Below are positions 62,610-64,000 of a stretch of DNA of 64,000 bases, in pieces. This DNA is from Streptomyces sp. TG1A-8 (GTDB taxonomy: Bacteria; Actinomycetota; Actinomycetes; Streptomycetales; Streptomycetaceae). The number at the start of each line of letters is the position of its first letter. Position 1 is the stretch's first letter. The DNA lies in assembly GCF_030499535.1 (NCBI RefSeq), contig NZ_JASTLB010000001.1, positions 4,526,001-4,590,000 on the forward strand. The letters run 5' to 3'. Below the pieces are notes generated by a model. The model was not told where the DNA came from. It did no database searches and saw only the letters and a list, made by a program, of their open reading frames with translations. The position numbers were made by a program, and so were the translations under genes.

Positions 62610-62978
62610 GACGACCGGCCGGTCGTCAACACGCCCCGTACCCAACCGGGTTCACGGGTGCCGGTCGTCACCGGACGGGCCGGCGGCTCCCGAGATGACG
62701 CGGTGCGCCAGCGGGTCTAGGCTCGGGAAGTGAAAAGCCGCAGTGCACGGCACGAGCGGCAGGCGAGGCCCCGGTGACCCGGGCCTCAGCCGCGGCACCC
62801 GACGCCGACAACCGCGTACGGGTGGGCCGCAGGCGCCGGCCGTGGCCACGTGCCGCTCATGAATCCGCGGTGACATCCGAGGACCGTGCCGCACCTGTCA
62901 GTGACGTGCGGCGGCGGCCATCACCTCGCGCACTTCACCGAGGAGTCGCGAGAGACGATGGAACGAAAGGTACTTCCC
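62610..62978. other. 369-bp spacer upstream of the secreted repeat protein
   Basis: I see no gene. A possible -10 TAGGCT at 62718-62723 lies far from either neighbour. The frames crossing it are GC-rich shadows without ribosome binding sites. Confidence 0.45.
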
Positions 62979-63365
62979 ATGCGATCAACACGCGCGAGGC
63001 GTCTCGTCGGGCTGTCCGCAGCCGGTCTGCTCATGGCCGGTGGTGCCGCGATCGGCACGGCGGGCACCGCTTCGGCGACGACCTCGGCCAATCACGACGG
63101 CCACAGCTCCTACAGCAGGAGCTGTGACGACGACTCACGCCACCACAACAACTGGTGGAACGACGACGACTGCGACAACGGCCGTCACCACAACGGGTAC
63201 AACGACAATGACAACGACCACGGCAACCATGGGGACAACGACCATGGCAACCGTGGGGACAACGACCACGGCAACCGCGGCGACAACGACCATGGCAACC
63301 GTGGGGACAACGACCACGGCAACCGCGGCGACAACGGTCACGGCAACGGCGGCGGTCACCGCTGA
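62979..63365 (+). CDS. Small secreted protein with His/Asn/Asp octapeptide repeats
   Basis: This 128-aa protein has a signal peptide (about 1-33, ending TASA), a spacer with two Cys (C49, C65) and His/Asp/Asn-rich flanks (SRHHNNWWNDDDC), then six consecutive octapeptides of form DNDHGNRG (residues 78-125) and a GGHR end. There is no membrane anchor. The composition, with about one His per repeat, suggests metal or polyanion binding, or a flexible extracellular matrix component, but this is inference. ATG at 62979 has AAAGG 8 nt upstream; an earlier ATG at 62958 is possible. Confidence 0.8.
   Translation: MRSTRARRLVGLSAAGLLMAGGAAIGTAGTASATTSANHDGHSSYSRSCDDDSRHHNNWWNDDDCDNGRHHNGYNDNDNDHGNHGDNDHGNRGDNDHGNRGDNDHGNRGDNDHGNRGDNGHGNGGGHR
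63210..63353 (+). repeat. 24-bp tandem repeat x6 inside the secreted protein gene
   Basis: Six in-frame 24-nt units encode the octapeptides. The four central ones are near identical in pairs (alternating third-position C/T), showing recent duplication and slippage-prone DNA. Confidence 0.9.
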
Positions 63366-63461
63366 CGCACGCAGGTCACCGAACCGGCAGTCGACTGAGT
63401 GAACGGCGACGTGCGGCCCCGCCGAGGGTGCCGCGCTTCGTCGTGCCGGTGTCCCCGCGCC

Positions 63462-64000
63462 TCAGGCCAGGCCCGCCTCCGCCAGCAGGTACGCGGTCAT
63501 CGGATCGTAGTGCCGGGGGCTGACCACGTGGTCGTCCAGCGGCACCACCACCTGCACGGTGCCCTCGGACTCGGCGAGGAACAGCGCAGGGTCGTTGCAG
63601 TCGGCGTACCCCACGGAGTCGACGCCGTGCTGCCCGGCGTACCCGGCCCAGCCGTGGTCGGCGACCACCAGGTCGGGCAGCGGGCGGCCCGCACGCTCAA
63701 GTCCCGTCAGGACGGCCCGCATCGGCTCCCCGGAATGGGTGTGCCACAGTGTCGCCCCGTGCTCCAGCACGGCCACGTCCGCGAACTGCATGACGTACCC
63801 CTCGTCGGTCTGCAGCCCGTCCGGGACGACGACGATCTCGCAGCCGGCGGCGCGCAGCGCGGCGGCCGTGGCCCGGTGCACGTCCAGCAGGCCGCCCGGG
63901 TGCCCGGTGGCGAACAGCACCCGCTGCCGGCCGTCGGCCGCCTTGCGCAGCCGGCGCGCCAGGCGCTCCAGCGCGTCCACGGTCAGCTCCGGGTCGATGG
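63462..64000 (-). CDS. Conserved actinobacterial phosphatase-like protein (start at or beyond window edge)
   Basis: At least 172 residues are visible and the frame continues upstream to the edge; a GTG at 63980 with GGAG upstream is one possible start. Conserved blocks are LFATGHPGGLLDVHRATAAAL, VVPDGLQTDEGYVMQFADVAVLEHG, VVADHGWAGYAGQHGVDSVGYADCNDPALF and DDHVVSPRHYDPMTAYLLAEAGL. Proteins with these blocks are usually named phosphatase. The Gly-His-Pro-Gly loop and the DHGWAG segment could bind phosphate or metal. The role is not known. Confidence 0.7.
   Translation of the reverse strand, partial: IDPELTVDALERLARRLRKAADGRQRVLFATGHPGGLLDVHRATAAALRAAGCEIVVVPDGLQTDEGYVMQFADVAVLEHGATLWHTHSGEPMRAVLTGLERAGRPLPDLVVADHGWAGYAGQHGVDSVGYADCNDPALFLAESEGTVQVVVPLDDHVVSPRHYDPMTAYLLAEAGLA

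Noticed and set aside
62610-62978. Small gene in the spacer before the repeat protein
   Set aside because: Frames there are shadows without start signals and with atypical residue content.

Overview
The window is a high-GC, gene-dense chromosomal segment from a Streptomyces-type actinomycete. The evidence is the base composition, the GTG/TTG starts with purine-rich ribosome binding sites, an AdpA gene carrying one TTA codon, a desferrioxamine cluster with iron boxes, a cellobiose (ceb) locus with CebR boxes, and a chitin-active LPMO behind a DasR-type box. From memory, the order des - glmS - adpA - ornA - ceb - chitinase - GGDEF/EAL gene - LPMO matches the core S. coelicolor chromosome around SCO2771-SCO2833 in inverted orientation; I could not check this. 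I see no integrase, transposase, CRISPR array or rRNA.

Layout. 1-5.4 kb: a partial membrane-anchored protein, a NagD-like HAD phosphatase, a secreted C-anchored protein beside a class F sortase, a FadR-type regulator, and an SPFH/band-7 protein. 5.5-14.5 kb: the LPMO, an IclR regulator, a 2-hydroxyacid dehydrogenase divergent from a maleate-isomerase-like protein, a luciferase-like monooxygenase, the c-di-GMP protein CdgA, a secreted M6-type protease, and three identical tRNA-Lys(CUU) genes. 14.6-19.3 kb: an operon of an Fe-S PD-(D/E)XK nuclease, an unrecognised 531-aa protein and an SF1 helicase, collinear with the domains of Dna2; this is my best candidate for an uncharacterised DNA-processing system. 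19-28.6 kb: a PAP2 phosphatase, a histidine phosphatase, an NsdA-like TPR regulator, a spermidine-synthase-like protein, and a two-component pair upstream of a GH18 chitinase.

28.7-38.4 kb is the beta-glucoside locus: two GH1/LacI pairs flank cebE-cebF-cebG, with four CebR-type boxes. 38.5-44.4 kb holds tRNA-His, oligoribonuclease, AdpA, a universal stress protein and GlmS. 44.5-53.7 kb holds a Tat-exported phosphatase and the des siderophore genes (desABCD operon, desE and desF). 54-62.6 kb holds a leucine/branched-chain acyl-CoA catabolic operon (carboxylase beta and alpha, HMG-CoA lyase, acyl-CoA dehydrogenase) with a divergent TetR, then a second acyl-CoA dehydrogenase and a TesB thioesterase. 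The end holds a secreted octapeptide-repeat protein and an edge-truncated conserved protein.

Together the region links polysaccharide breakdown (LPMO, chitinase, beta-glucosidases), sugar sensing (DasR, CebR), development (AdpA with bldA codon, CdgA, OrnA, NsdA-like) and iron uptake.
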